NCBI RefSeq assembly: GCF_900631945.1
Contig: NZ_UZWE01000033.1
Coordinates: forward strand, 1 to 64,000
DNA from: Paracoccus haematequi
Lineage (GTDB): Bacteria > Pseudomonadota > Alphaproteobacteria > Rhodobacterales > Rhodobacteraceae
Length of the DNA: 64,000 nucleotides
Direction: 5' to 3'
Of this stretch, positions 51,295 to 60,776 are shown piece after piece. The first letter of the stretch is position 1; each line of letters opens with the position of its first letter. The position numbers were made by a program, and so were the translations under genes. The notes beneath the pieces were generated by a model. It did not search any database. It saw nothing but the letters and a program-made list of their open reading frames with translations, and was not told where the DNA came from.

Positions 51295-52103
51295 GGGGGC
51301 AGGGGCGCGGTTTGCAGGTCTATGCGGCGCTCTACCTGCTGTTTCTCTATGCGCCGATCATCCTGCTGCCGCTGTTCGCCTTCAATTCCGGCACGATCAT
51401 CGCCTTTCCGCTGCAAGGCTTCACCACCGGCTGGTTCGCGCAGATGTGGGCCAATGCCACGTTGCGCACCGCGCTGACCAATTCGCTGATCATCGCGGTC
51501 AGCGCCTCGATCCTGGCGACCTGCCTTGGCATCTTCGCGGCCCGCGCCTCGACCCGGTTCGAGTTTCCGGGCAAGGGCGGCATGATGGGATTCATCCTGC
51601 TGCCGATGGTGCTGCCGGAAATCATCGTCGCCATGTCGCTGCTGGTCGTGCTGCTGGGCATGGGCGTGCAGCTGTCGATCCTGACCGTGATCGTCGGGCA
51701 TACGCTGATCTGCATGCCCTATGCCATCGCCATCCTGACCACGGCCTTTTCCAGCCTGGACAAGTCGCTGGAGGAAGCGGCCTATGACCTGGGCGAAACC
51801 CGGTGGAGCGCGTTTCGCCTGATCACGCTGCCCCTGGTCATGCCGGGCATCATCAGTTCGCTGCTGATTTCCTTCACGATCAGCCTGGATGAATTCATCA
51901 TCGCCTTCTTCCTGGCGGGCAACCAGCCGACGCTGCCCACCTATATCTTCAGCCAGCTGCGCTTTCCCAAGCAGATCCCGATGATCATGGCCCTGGGCAC
52001 GGCCCTGGTGGCGCTGTCCATCGTGCTGCTGGCCCTGGGCGAATATTTCCGCCGCCGCGGCAATGCCCGCATGGGCGGCAATCCGACCGGAGGCTTCCTG
52101 TGA
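51291..52103 (+). CDS. Polyamine-type ABC transporter permease (PotC-like)
   Basis: This 270-residue second permease has six hydrophobic helices and the EAA loop EAAYDLGETRWSAFRLITLPLVMPG near 163-187, followed by SFTISLDEFIIAFFLAG, a segment typical of PotC. The GTG start overlaps the preceding stop by four bases. Confidence 0.88.
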   Translation: MRGQGRGLQVYAALYLLFLYAPIILLPLFAFNSGTIIAFPLQGFTTGWFAQMWANATLRTALTNSLIIAVSASILATCLGIFAARASTRFEFPGKGGMMGFILLPMVLPEIIVAMSLLVVLLGMGVQLSILTVIVGHTLICMPYAIAILTTAFSSLDKSLEEAAYDLGETRWSAFRLITLPLVMPGIISSLLISFTISLDEFIIAFFLAGNQPTLPTYIFSQLRFPKQIPMIMALGTALVALSIVLLALGEYFRRRGNARMGGNPTGGFL

Positions 52104-53242
52104 GCGAGACCCGATACGATCGGCTGGATGCCGCGACGCCGATGATCGAATGTCGCGGCGTTCACAAGCATTACGGCGATTATCATGCCCTGCGCGGCAT
52201 CGATCTGACCATCCGGGCCGGAGAGTTCTTTTCGCTGCTCGGCCCCTCTGGTTGCGGCAAGACCACGCTGCTGCGCACCATCGCCGGGTTCGAGGATATT
52301 TCCGACGGCGCCATCCTGATCGACGAAAAGCGCATGGACGAGGTTCCGGCGAACAAGCGTCCGACCAACATGGTGTTCCAGTCCTATGCCATCTTCCCGC
52401 ATCTGACGGTCGCGCAGAACGTGGCCTTCGGGCTGCGCCGCGATCCGCGCGGCAAGGCTGAAAAGGCCGCCCTGGTCGAGGACGCGCTGGCGATGGTCGG
52501 GTTGCGCGGCTATGGCAACCGCGCGGCTCACGCCCTGTCGGGCGGGCAGCGCCAGCGGGTCGCGCTGGCCCGCGCGCTGATCCTCAAGCCCAAGGTGCTG
52601 CTGCTGGACGAGCCGCTGTCGGCGCTGGACCGCAAGATGCGCGAGCAGATGCAGGTCGAACTGATCAAGCTGCAACGCCAGGTCGGCATCACCTTCGTGC
52701 TGGTGACCCATGATCAAGAGGAAGCCTTGGTCATGTCCGACCGCATCGCCGTCATGTTCGAGGGCGAGATCGCCCAGCTTGACGGACCCGAGGCGCTGTA
52801 TGCCCGGCCCGCCAACCGCCGCGTCGCGGATTTCATCGGCGTGATGAATTTCCTGCCCGCGCGGATTCTGGGCGAGAAGGACGGGATCGTCACGGCCGAG
52901 GCTCCGGGCCTGGGCGTGGTCGACCTGCCCGCCCGGCAGGTCAGCCGCGCGAATCCGGACGACGACGGCCCGACCATCGGCTTCCGGCCCGAGACCATGA
53001 CCCTGGTGGGGCCGAACCAGACGCACAGCCAGCCGCGCGAAACCAACGCCACCATCGACGAGGTCGTCTATTACGGCGACATGACCTATTACGATCTGCG
53101 GCTGGACGGCGCGGCGGCGATGGACGGCAAGGCCCGGCCGGTGCGGATTTCCATGCGCAACGTCTTCGGCCGCGACGTGCAGGATGTGGGCACCCGCACC
53201 CGCCTCGCCTGGTCGCCGGGATCGCTGGTGCTGTTCCGCTGA
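52100..53242 (+). CDS. Polyamine-type ABC transporter ATPase (PotA-like)
   Basis: This 380-residue ATPase has Walker A GPSGCGKTT near 48-56, LSGGQRQRV near 147, LLLDEPLSALD, the switch in VTHDQEEAL, and a C-terminal TOBE domain (about 255-380) as in PotA. The GTG start overlaps the permease stop. The substrate is inferred from family resemblance only. Confidence 0.9.
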   Translation: MSETRYDRLDAATPMIECRGVHKHYGDYHALRGIDLTIRAGEFFSLLGPSGCGKTTLLRTIAGFEDISDGAILIDEKRMDEVPANKRPTNMVFQSYAIFPHLTVAQNVAFGLRRDPRGKAEKAALVEDALAMVGLRGYGNRAAHALSGGQRQRVALARALILKPKVLLLDEPLSALDRKMREQMQVELIKLQRQVGITFVLVTHDQEEALVMSDRIAVMFEGEIAQLDGPEALYARPANRRVADFIGVMNFLPARILGEKDGIVTAEAPGLGVVDLPARQVSRANPDDDGPTIGFRPETMTLVGPNQTHSQPRETNATIDEVVYYGDMTYYDLRLDGAAAMDGKARPVRISMRNVFGRDVQDVGTRTRLAWSPGSLVLFR

Positions 53243-53304
53243 CGCTTGCGAAACCCCTGTCGCTTGCCTAGAACGCGCCCTGACTTCAACGAAAGGGGCG
53301 CGTC

Positions 53305-54402
53305 ATGGGCTTTCGCATGGGAATTGTCGGCTTGCCGAACGTGGGCAAATCGACGCTGTTCAACGCGCTGACGAAAACCGCCGCCGCGCAGGCCGCGAAT
53401 TTCCCCTTCTGCACCATCGAGCCGAACGTGGGCGATGTCGCGGTTCCCGATCCGCGCCTTGATACCCTGGCCGCCATCGCGGGCAGCAAGCAGACCATCC
53501 CGACGCGCATCACCTTCGTGGACATCGCGGGCCTCGTGAAGGGCGCCAGCAAGGGCGAGGGGCTGGGCAACCAGTTCCTGGCCAACATCCGCGAGGTGGA
53601 CGCCATCGCCCATGTCCTGCGCTGTTTCGAGGACGGCGACGTGACCCATGTCGAAGGCCGCGTCGATCCCATTGCCGATGCCGAGACCATCGAGACCGAA
53701 TTGATGATCGCGGACCTGGAGTCGGTCGAACGCCGCCTTGCCAACATCGCCCGCAAGCTGAAGGGCGGCGACAAGGACGCGGTGGCGCAGGAAAAGCTGC
53801 TGAAGGCCGCGCAGGCGGCGTTGGAATCGGGCAAGCCCGCCCGCACCGTGCAAGTCGCCGATGAGGATCGGCGCGCCTGGGATATGCTGCAACTGCTGAC
53901 CGCCAAGCCCGTGCTGTTCGTCTGCAATGTCGAGGAGGACAAGGCCTCGACCGGCAACGCCCAGTCGGACCGCGTGGCGAAGATGGCTGCCGAACAGGGT
54001 GCGGGCCATGTGGTGATCTCGGCCAGGATCGAGGAAGAGATCAGCCAGCTTCCCGCCGAGGAAGCCGCGATGTTTCTGGAGGAGATGGGCCTGCACGAAG
54101 CGGGCCTCGACCGGCTGATCCGCGAGGGCTACAAGCTGCTTGGCCTGGACACCTATTTCACCGTCGGCCCCAAGGAGGCGCGCGCCTGGACCATCCACAA
54201 GGGCACGCTGGCCCCGCAGGCGGCGGGCGTGATCCACGGTGATTTCGAACGCGGCTTCATCCGGGCCGAAACCATCGCCTATGACGATTATGTCGCCTAC
54301 AAGGGCGAGGCGGGCGCGCGCGAGGCGGGCAAGTTCCGGGTCGAGGGCAAGACCTATGCCGTCAAGGACGGCGACGTGTTGCATTTCCTGTTCAACGCCT
54401 GA
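53305..54402 (+). CDS. ychF: Ribosome-associated ATPase/GTPase YchF
   Basis: This 365-residue Obg-family P-loop protein has GLPNVGKST at about 9-17, DIAGLVKGASKGEG (G3 region), the altered G4 NVEED, and a C-terminal TGS domain (from about 280). YchF/OLA1 prefers ATP and binds ribosomes, and acts in translation and stress. It is monocistronic. Confidence 0.96.
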   Translation: MGFRMGIVGLPNVGKSTLFNALTKTAAAQAANFPFCTIEPNVGDVAVPDPRLDTLAAIAGSKQTIPTRITFVDIAGLVKGASKGEGLGNQFLANIREVDAIAHVLRCFEDGDVTHVEGRVDPIADAETIETELMIADLESVERRLANIARKLKGGDKDAVAQEKLLKAAQAALESGKPARTVQVADEDRRAWDMLQLLTAKPVLFVCNVEEDKASTGNAQSDRVAKMAAEQGAGHVVISARIEEEISQLPAEEAAMFLEEMGLHEAGLDRLIREGYKLLGLDTYFTVGPKEARAWTIHKGTLAPQAAGVIHGDFERGFIRAETIAYDDYVAYKGEAGAREAGKFRVEGKTYAVKDGDVLHFLFNA

Positions 54403-54405
54403 CGG

Positions 54406-55155
54406 TCAGCGGCCCCACAGGAACCAGGCCGCCACGGCGGCCAACAGGATCAGGGCCAGGATGCCGCCGGTGCCGCGCCACCAGGGCGCGCGCTCCAGCG
54501 GATCGACCGACAGGGGCGCCACGCCGTGCCCCAGGCTTTCGCGGATCCGCTGCCAGGCGCGGGCCGGGGCCATGACCGGCGTCAGGTCGTCGGCGAACCG
54601 CGCCAGCCGTTCCCGCCAGTCGGCAAGCTGCGCGCTGTCCGTCGGCTCGCCTTGGCGCAGCCCAAGCGCCTGTTCGGCGGCCGCCACGCTGTCGGCGTCG
54701 TCTGCGGCATGGCCCGCCAGCCGCTCCAGCCCCTCGTGCAGGGCGTGGCGCGCTTCGTCGGCGGAGATGCCATGGCGGTCGGCAAGCTGGCGATAATCCA
54801 GGCCCTCCAGATAGGCGGCGCGCAGCAGCGCCAGGGCATCTGCCGCTCCGCCCCCGGCAAGGACCGGGGGCAGGGCCAGCGCGCCGCGACGCCGCATCGC
54901 CCGGTCGCGGGCCTGGACGGCCAGCCAGGCGGTCGGCGAAAGCCCGCTGTCCGGGAAGCGCGCGGCGTCCTTCCAGATGCCGATATAGACCTGTTCCAGA
55001 ACCTCCTCGGCCTCTCGGCGGTCCTTCAGGATCGACAGGCACAGTGCGTTCAGCCGGGCCGAACTGGCCTGATACAGCGCGTCGAAGGCGCGGCGGTCGG
55101 CCTTGGCGACTCGGCCGATCAGATCCGACAGCATCTTGTGATGAGCGTCCGGCAC
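54406..55155 (-). CDS. ECF sigma-like domain fused to an anti-sigma-like membrane tail
   Basis: This 249-residue protein starts with sigma region 2 (about 12-72; FDALYQASSARLNALCLSILKDRREAEEVLEQVYIGIW). A region-4-like helix-turn-helix follows (about 115-140; YRQLADRHGISADEARHALHEGLERL). Next comes a segment resembling RskA/SigK-type anti-sigma factors (DSVAAAEQALGL, LADWRERLARFADDL, PARAWQRIRESLG) and a single C-terminal membrane helix (about 228-246). Such sigma and anti-sigma genes are normally separate neighbours. The fusion could be a membrane-tethered, self-inhibited sigma factor, or a decayed pair. Confidence 0.7.
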   Translation of the reverse strand: MPDAHHKMLSDLIGRVAKADRRAFDALYQASSARLNALCLSILKDRREAEEVLEQVYIGIWKDAARFPDSGLSPTAWLAVQARDRAMRRRGALALPPVLAGGGAADALALLRAAYLEGLDYRQLADRHGISADEARHALHEGLERLAGHAADDADSVAAAEQALGLRQGEPTDSAQLADWRERLARFADDLTPVMAPARAWQRIRESLGHGVAPLSVDPLERAPWWRGTGGILALILLAAVAAWFLWGR

Positions 55156-55282
55156 TGGCCACGATCCTCTTGTGGTTGCGCGGCCAACTTAGCAGCCGTC
55201 CCGCCCCCGTCAACGCAGGGGCGGCTTGCGCATGGCGGACTTATGCGCAATCAAGGCAACGATACGATGAAAGGGCCTTGCG

Positions 55283-56257
55283 ATGCTGGACATGAACGCC
55301 AAACCGACTGAGGAGATCGACCTGCGCGAGGTGTTCGGTCTGGACAGCGACATGAAGGTCAAGGGGTTCGCCGAACGCAGCGACCGGGTGCCCGAGGTCG
55401 ACAGCACCTACAAGTTCGATCCCGACACCACGATGGCGATTCTGGCGGGCTTCGCCTATAATCGCCGGGTGATGATCCAGGGCTATCACGGCACCGGGAA
55501 ATCCACCCATATCGAACAGGTGGCGGCGCGGTTGAACTGGCCCTGCGTGCGGGTGAACCTGGACAGCCATGTCAGCCGGATCGACCTGATCGGCAAGGAC
55601 GCGATCAAGCTGGTGGACGGCAAGCAGGTCACCGTGTTCCACGAAGGCATCCTGCCCTGGGCGCTGCGCAACCCGACCGCCATCGTCTTCGACGAATACG
55701 ACGCGGGCCGGGCCGACGTAATGTTCGTGATCCAGCGGGTTCTGGAAACCGACGGCAAGCTGACCCTGCTGGACCAGAACGAGGTGATCACGCCGAACCC
55801 CTTCTTCCGGCTGTTCGCGACGGCCAACACGGTGGGCCTGGGCGACACGACGGGCCTCTATCACGGCACCCAGCAGATCAACCAGGGCCAGATGGACCGC
55901 TGGTCGCTGGTCAGCACCCTGAACTATCTGTCGCATGACGCCGAGGCCGCGATCGTGCTGGCCAAGAACCCGACCTATAACACCGAAAAGGGCCGCAAGA
56001 CCATCAACCAGATGGTGACGCTGGCCGATCTGACGCGGACGGCCTTCATGCAGGGCGATCTGTCCACCGTCATGTCGCCGCGCACGGTCATCACCTGGGC
56101 GCAGAACGCGCGGATCTTCGGCGACAATATCGGCTATGCCTTCCGCCTGACCTTCCTGAACAAATGCGACGAGCTGGAACGCCAGACCGTCGCCGAATTC
56201 TATCAGCGCCTGTTCGACGAGGAATTGCCGGAAAGCGCCGCCGCCAAGGCGAAGTGA
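55283..56257 (+). CDS. cobS: Cobaltochelatase subunit CobS
   Basis: This 324-residue AAA+ ATPase of the aerobic cobalamin pathway has Walker [10 protein letters not shown] near 70-78, Walker [11 protein letters not shown] near 135, and [14 protein letters not shown] (sensor 1). With CobT and CobN it inserts cobalt into hydrogenobyrinic acid a,c-diamide. cobT usually follows directly, but here the next gene is an unrelated reductase on the other strand. Confidence 0.93.
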   Translation: MLDMNAKPTEEIDLREVFGLDSDMKVKGFAERSDRVPEVDSTYKFDPDTTMAILAGFAYNRRVMIQGYHGTGKSTHIEQVAARLNWPCVRVNLDSHVSRIDLIGKDAIKLVDGKQVTVFHEGILPWALRNPTAIVFDEYDAGRADVMFVIQRVLETDGKLTLLDQNEVITPNPFFRLFATANTVGLGDTTGLYHGTQQINQGQMDRWSLVSTLNYLSHDAEAAIVLAKNPTYNTEKGRKTINQMVTLADLTRTAFMQGDLSTVMSPRTVITWAQNARIFGDNIGYAFRLTFLNKCDELERQTVAEFYQRLFDEELPESAAAKAK

Positions 56258-56294
56258 CGGGCAGGCGGGCCGGATCGGCCCGCCCACCAGGTCA

Positions 56295-57353
56295 TCAGAC
56301 TTCTTCCGCCACCGGATAATCGACATAGCCCTTGGCGCCGCCGACATAGAAGGTCGCCGGATCCTGCTGGTTCAGCGGCAGACCGCTGCGCAGGCGGGCC
56401 GGCAGGTCGGGCGTCGCAATGAAGTCCCTGCCGAAGGCCACCGCATCCGCGCGGCCCGAGGCGACCAGATCGCGCGCGCTGTCCGGCGTCAGTTGTTCAT
56501 TGGCGATCACCACGCCGCCGAAGGCCGCCTTGATGTCGTCGATCAGGCTGTCCGGCGCCAGATATTCGCGCAGGCAGATGAAGGCGATCTTGCGGGCCGC
56601 CATCTCTTTCGCGACATGGGTGAACAGCGCGCGCGGATCGCTGTCGCCCATGTCGTGGCTGTCGCCGCGCGGCGACAGGTGCAGGCCCACGCGGTCCGCG
56701 CCCCAGACCGGAATGACGGCATCGGCGATCTCTGTCAGGAAACGCGCCCGGTTCTGGATCGGGCCGCCATACTGGTCCGTCCGCCTGTTGCTGCCGTCTT
56801 GCAGGAACTGGTCGATCAGATAGCCGTTCGCGGCGTGGATCTCGATGCCGTCGAAGCCTGCCTCCTTGGCGCGGATGGCGGCCTGGCGATAGGCCTCGAC
56901 GATGCCGGGGATCTCGTCGGTTTCCAGGGCGCGGGGCGTTTCGTATTCCTTTTTCGGGCGCAGTAGGCTGACATGCCCCGCGGGCCGGACGGCACTGGGC
57001 GCGACCGGGGTTTCGCCGTCCAGGAAGGTCGGGTCCGAAATCCGTCCGACATGCCACAGTTGCAGAAAGATCAGCCCGCCTGCGTCATGGACGGCCTTCG
57101 TGACCAGCTTCCAGCCCTGGACCTGGTCATCGTTCCAGATGCCCGGCGTGTCGGCATAGCCCACGCCCATCGGGGTGACGCTGGTCGCCTCGGACAGGAT
57201 CAGCCCGGCACCGGCGCGCTGCGCGTAATATTCGGCCATCAGCGCATTCGGCACACGGCTGGCCCCCGCGCGACTGCGGGTCAGAGGGGCCATGACGATG
57301 CGGTTCTTCAGCGTCAGCGGCCCGATCTGGAGGGGGTCGAAAAGGGTCGGCAT
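56295..57353 (-). CDS. nemA: Old yellow enzyme-type alkene reductase (NemA-like)
   Basis: This protein of about 352 residues is an FMN-dependent TIM-barrel enoate reductase. It starts PTLFDPLQIGPLTLKNRIVMAPLTRSRA, has the substrate-binding H/N pair in EIHAANGYLIDQFLQDGSN, and the C-terminal FMN segment ADAVAFGRDFIATPDLPAR. It reduces activated C=C bonds or nitro esters. ATG 57353 follows AAGGACG; ATG 57368 would add five residues. Confidence 0.92.
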   Translation of the reverse strand: MPTLFDPLQIGPLTLKNRIVMAPLTRSRAGASRVPNALMAEYYAQRAGAGLILSEATSVTPMGVGYADTPGIWNDDQVQGWKLVTKAVHDAGGLIFLQLWHVGRISDPTFLDGETPVAPSAVRPAGHVSLLRPKKEYETPRALETDEIPGIVEAYRQAAIRAKEAGFDGIEIHAANGYLIDQFLQDGSNRRTDQYGGPIQNRARFLTEIADAVIPVWGADRVGLHLSPRGDSHDMGDSDPRALFTHVAKEMAARKIAFICLREYLAPDSLIDDIKAAFGGVVIANEQLTPDSARDLVASGRADAVAFGRDFIATPDLPARLRSGLPLNQQDPATFYVGGAKGYVDYPVAEEV

Positions 57354-57520
57354 GAAAACGTCCTTCATTGGTCTATCGCCTGCACCTGTGCGCGGGCGGC
57401 GATGCTGTCAACGGCGCGCCCGGCGAATTTTCCTTTGTTCCGCGCAAAGCAGCCATGCGCCCTGGGCTTGGCGCAGGCGCGGCGGGCGGTTAGAACGATC
57501 CTCCGGCCAAGGAGGATCGC

Positions 57521-59809
57521 ATGGACACAGCCGCCCGCATCGCCCGCACCATCGCCGCCGAAATCGGCGCCTCGCCCAGCCAGGTGACGGCGGCGGCGGA
57601 CCTGCTGGACGGGGGCGCGACGGTGCCCTTTGTCGCGCGCTATCGGAAAGAGGCGACGGGCGGGCTGGACGACACGCAGCTGCGCACCCTGTCCGACCGG
57701 CTGGCCTATCTGCGCGACATGGAAACGCGGCGGGCGGCGATCCTGTCTTCCATCCGCGACCAGGGCAAGCTGACCGATGACCTGGCCCGCGCGATTGCGG
57801 GGGCCGAGACGAAGGCCGCGCTGGAGGACATCTATCTGCCCTTCAAGCCCAAGCGCCGCACCAAGGCGATGATCGCGCGGGAAAACGGGCTGGAGCCGCT
57901 GCTGCGCGCGATCCAGGCAGACCGCGCCGCCGATCCCGCCGTGCTGGCGGCGGGCTTTGTCTCGGACGCGGTGCCGGATGCGAAGGCCGCGCTGGACGGC
58001 GCGCGCGACATCCTGGTCGAGGAACTGTCGGAAAACGCCGCCCTGCTGGGATCGCTGCGCGATTTCATGCGGGCCGAGGCGTTCATCGCCGCCCGGCTGA
58101 TCGCGGGCAAGGAACAGGCGGGCGCCAAGTTCAGCGACTATTTCGACCACCGCGAAAGATGGTCGGCGATCCCCTCGCACCGGGCGCTTGCGATCCTGCG
58201 CGCGGCCAAGGAAGAGATCGTCACCATCGATATCGCGCCCGATCCCGAGACCGGCGCCCAGCGGGCCGAGGGGATCGTCGCGCGGGCCATCGGCCCCCTG
58301 GGCGACCAGCCGGGCGACCAGTGGCTGCGGCAGGTGGCGGGCTGGACCTGGCGGGTCAGGCTGTCGAACACCATGTATATCGACCTGATGTCCGAACTGC
58401 GCAAACGCGCCCATGACGAGGCGATCCGCGTTTTCGGCCGCAACCTGCGCGACCTGCTGCTGGCCGCGCCCGCCGGGCCGCGGGTGACGCTGGGGGTCGA
58501 TCCAGGGATCCGCACCGGCTGCAAGGTCGCCGTGGTCGATGCCACCGGCAAGTTGCTGGACACCGCGACGATCTATCCCTTCCAGCCGAATAACGACCTG
58601 CGCGGGTCCGAAGCCGTGCTGCTGGCGCTGATCGCGAAGCATGGCGTGGACCTGATCGCCATCGGCAACGGCACCGCCAGCCGGGAAACCGAGCGGCTGG
58701 TGGCCGAGGTGCTGAAGCGCCTGCCCAAGGGCGCCCGCGTGCCGACCAAGGTGGTGGTCAGCGAGGCCGGGGCCTCGGTCTATTCGGCGTCTGAACTGGC
58801 CGCGAAAGAGTTTCCGCAGCTTGACGTGTCGCTGCGCGGCGCGGTCTCGATCGCGCGGCGTTTGCAGGATCCGCTGGCCGAACTGGTCAAGGTGCCGCCC
58901 GAATCCATCGGCGTCGGGCAGTATCAGCACGACGTGGACCAGCGGCAACTGGCCCGGACGCTGGAAGCTGTGGTCGAGGATGCGGTGAACGCGGTCGGCG
59001 TGGACCTGAACATGGCCTCGGCCCCGCTGCTGGCCCATGTCGCGGGGCTGGGGCCGTCGCTGGCCCAGAACATCGTCGCCTGGCGCGATCAGAACGGCGC
59101 CTTCCCGTCGCGCGCGGCGTTGAAAAAGGTCACCGGCCTGGGGCCGCGGGCGTTCGAGCAATGCGCGGGCTTCCTGCGCATCCGGGGCGGCAAGGAGCCG
59201 CTGGACGCCTCGGCCGTCCACCCCGAGGCCTACGGCGTGGCGCGCAAGATCGTCGCCGCCTGCGGACGCGACATCCGCGCGATCATGGGCGACGGGGCGG
59301 CGCTGAGGGGGATCCGCGCCGAACAGTTCGTGGACGAGCATTTCGGCTTGCCGACCATCCGCGACATCCTGGCTGAACTGGAAAAACCCGGCCGTGACCC
59401 GCGCCCAGGCTTCGTCACCGCCAGCTTCGCCGACGGGGTCGAGGAGATCACCGACCTCAAGCCCGGCATGGCCTTGGAGGGCACCGTCACCAATGTCGCG
59501 GCCTTCGGGGCCTTCGTGGATATCGGCGTCCATCAGGACGGGCTGGTCCATGTCAGCCAGCTTGCCGACCGCTTCGTCAAGGATCCGAACGAGGTGGTGA
59601 AGGTCGGCGATGTGGTCCGGGTGCGCGTGACCGAAATCGATGTGCCCCGCAAGCGCATCGGCCTGACCATGCGCAGCGGCGCCGACGCCGCGAAGCCCGC
59701 GTCGAAGACCCAGGCCAAGGCGGGGCCACGGTCGGCCAGTTCTGCCCCGAAAAGCAGCAGTCCGGGCGGTTTCGGCGCAGCCCTGGCCGAGGCGATGCGG
59801 CGGAAATAG
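57521..59809 (+). CDS. tex: Tex-family S1 RNA-binding protein
   Basis: This 762-residue protein has the Tex architecture: helical N-terminus, YqgF-like domain ([16 protein letters not shown] near 327), helix-hairpin-helix pair ([19 protein letters not shown] near 503), and an S1 domain (about 645-715; [24 protein letters not shown]). It acts in transcription/RNA metabolism. ATG follows AAGGAGGATCGC. Confidence 0.95.
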   Translation: MDTAARIARTIAAEIGASPSQVTAAADLLDGGATVPFVARYRKEATGGLDDTQLRTLSDRLAYLRDMETRRAAILSSIRDQGKLTDDLARAIAGAETKAALEDIYLPFKPKRRTKAMIARENGLEPLLRAIQADRAADPAVLAAGFVSDAVPDAKAALDGARDILVEELSENAALLGSLRDFMRAEAFIAARLIAGKEQAGAKFSDYFDHRERWSAIPSHRALAILRAAKEEIVTIDIAPDPETGAQRAEGIVARAIGPLGDQPGDQWLRQVAGWTWRVRLSNTMYIDLMSELRKRAHDEAIRVFGRNLRDLLLAAPAGPRVTLGVDPGIRTGCKVAVVDATGKLLDTATIYPFQPNNDLRGSEAVLLALIAKHGVDLIAIGNGTASRETERLVAEVLKRLPKGARVPTKVVVSEAGASVYSASELAAKEFPQLDVSLRGAVSIARRLQDPLAELVKVPPESIGVGQYQHDVDQRQLARTLEAVVEDAVNAVGVDLNMASAPLLAHVAGLGPSLAQNIVAWRDQNGAFPSRAALKKVTGLGPRAFEQCAGFLRIRGGKEPLDASAVHPEAYGVARKIVAACGRDIRAIMGDGAALRGIRAEQFVDEHFGLPTIRDILAELEKPGRDPRPGFVTASFADGVEEITDLKPGMALEGTVTNVAAFGAFVDIGVHQDGLVHVSQLADRFVKDPNEVVKVGDVVRVRVTEIDVPRKRIGLTMRSGADAAKPASKTQAKAGPRSASSAPKSSSPGGFGAALAEAMRRK

Positions 59810-59880
59810 CGATCTTTCCGCCCGCACGGATCCGATCCGGCCCGGCCATCGTTCGGTGCGGTGGCAACAAGGCGGATGCG

Positions 59881-60660
59881 ATGCGGATCAGGATCGAAGT
59901 CGAACTTCACTATAAATTCACGACCCCTGGGCCGGCGATCCTGGCGGTCGAGGCCGCCGGGGCCTTCGGCCAGGAAATCAGCAACGCGGCCATCGACTTC
60001 GGTCCCGTCAAGCACCTGGCCCGCATTCCGGGCGAGGAGGGGATCGGCGAAAAGATCATCATCCGCACGGCCGAGGATCTGCACTGCACCTATTCCGCCG
60101 ATGTGGTCGTGACGCGGCCCTGTCCGGTCTTCGAACGCATGTCCGCGGCCGAGGTGGACGAAATGCCGGGCGACGCGCTGCGCTATCTTCTGCCGTCGCG
60201 ATACTGCCCGGCGGAACGCTTCGTGCCCTTCGCGCAGCAGCGGTTCGGCGACAGCCAGGGCGGCGCCAAGGTTCTGGCGATTCGCGATTGGATCGAACAG
60301 CGCCTGGATTATGTCTCGGGCGTCAGCGATTCGAACACCACGGCGGCCGATACCTTTCTGGAACGGCGCGGAGTCTGTCGCGATTACGCCCATCTGATGA
60401 TCGCGCTGTGCCGCGCCGCGCAGATCCCAGCCCGCCTTGCCAGCGTCTTCGCGCCGGGGGTCGAGCCGCCGGATTTCCATGCCGTCGCCGAGGTCTATCT
60501 GGACGGCACCTGGCACCTGATCGACCCGACCGGCATGGCGACCGCCGACCAGATGGCGCTGATCGCCGTGGGCCGCGACGCCGTGGACGTGGCGTTCCTG
60601 ACGACCTTCACCGGAACCGAATTGCTGACGCAGTCGGTCGCGGTGCGCCAATCCCGCTGA
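59881..60660 (+). CDS. Transglutaminase-like protein
   Basis: This 259-residue protein has an N-terminal beta domain and a transglutaminase-like core with the catalytic triad Cys in RRGVCRDYAHL (about 165), His in DFHAVAEVYL (about 199) and Asp in HLIDPTG (about 215). There is no signal peptide. Members can be peptidases or amidases; the substrate is unknown. It follows tex by 71 bases. Confidence 0.88.
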   Translation: MRIRIEVELHYKFTTPGPAILAVEAAGAFGQEISNAAIDFGPVKHLARIPGEEGIGEKIIIRTAEDLHCTYSADVVVTRPCPVFERMSAAEVDEMPGDALRYLLPSRYCPAERFVPFAQQRFGDSQGGAKVLAIRDWIEQRLDYVSGVSDSNTTAADTFLERRGVCRDYAHLMIALCRAAQIPARLASVFAPGVEPPDFHAVAEVYLDGTWHLIDPTGMATADQMALIAVGRDAVDVAFLTTFTGTELLTQSVAVRQSR

Positions 60661-60703
60661 GGCCGGATGTTGACCGGCCCGCCCTTCCGGCGCAGGCTTT
60701 GCC

Positions 60704-60733
60704 TTGACGGCCGGGGGGCGGACGGTCTATATC
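60704..60733 (+). promoter_or_regulatory. liuA promoter
   Basis: TTGACG (60704-60709) and CTATAT/TATATC (60727-60733) are spaced by 17-18 bases, about 45 bases before the liuA ATG. The palindrome at 60739 lies where RNA polymerase would start transcription. Confidence 0.6.
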
Positions 60734-60738
60734 GGAAA

Positions 60739-60752
60739 TGAACGGTCGTTCA
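60739..60752. promoter_or_regulatory. Palindromic operator upstream of liuA
   Basis: A perfect inverted repeat, TGAACG-GT-CGTTCA, sits between the predicted -10 and the liuA start. Its length and symmetry resemble TetR-family operators. No regulator gene is in the window; known liu regulators in proteobacteria are LiuR (MerR) or LiuQ (TetR), so a TetR-type repressor is the likelier partner. This is an inference. Confidence 0.5.
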
Positions 60753-60776
60753 ATAAATCGGGTGGGGGGATTGCCG

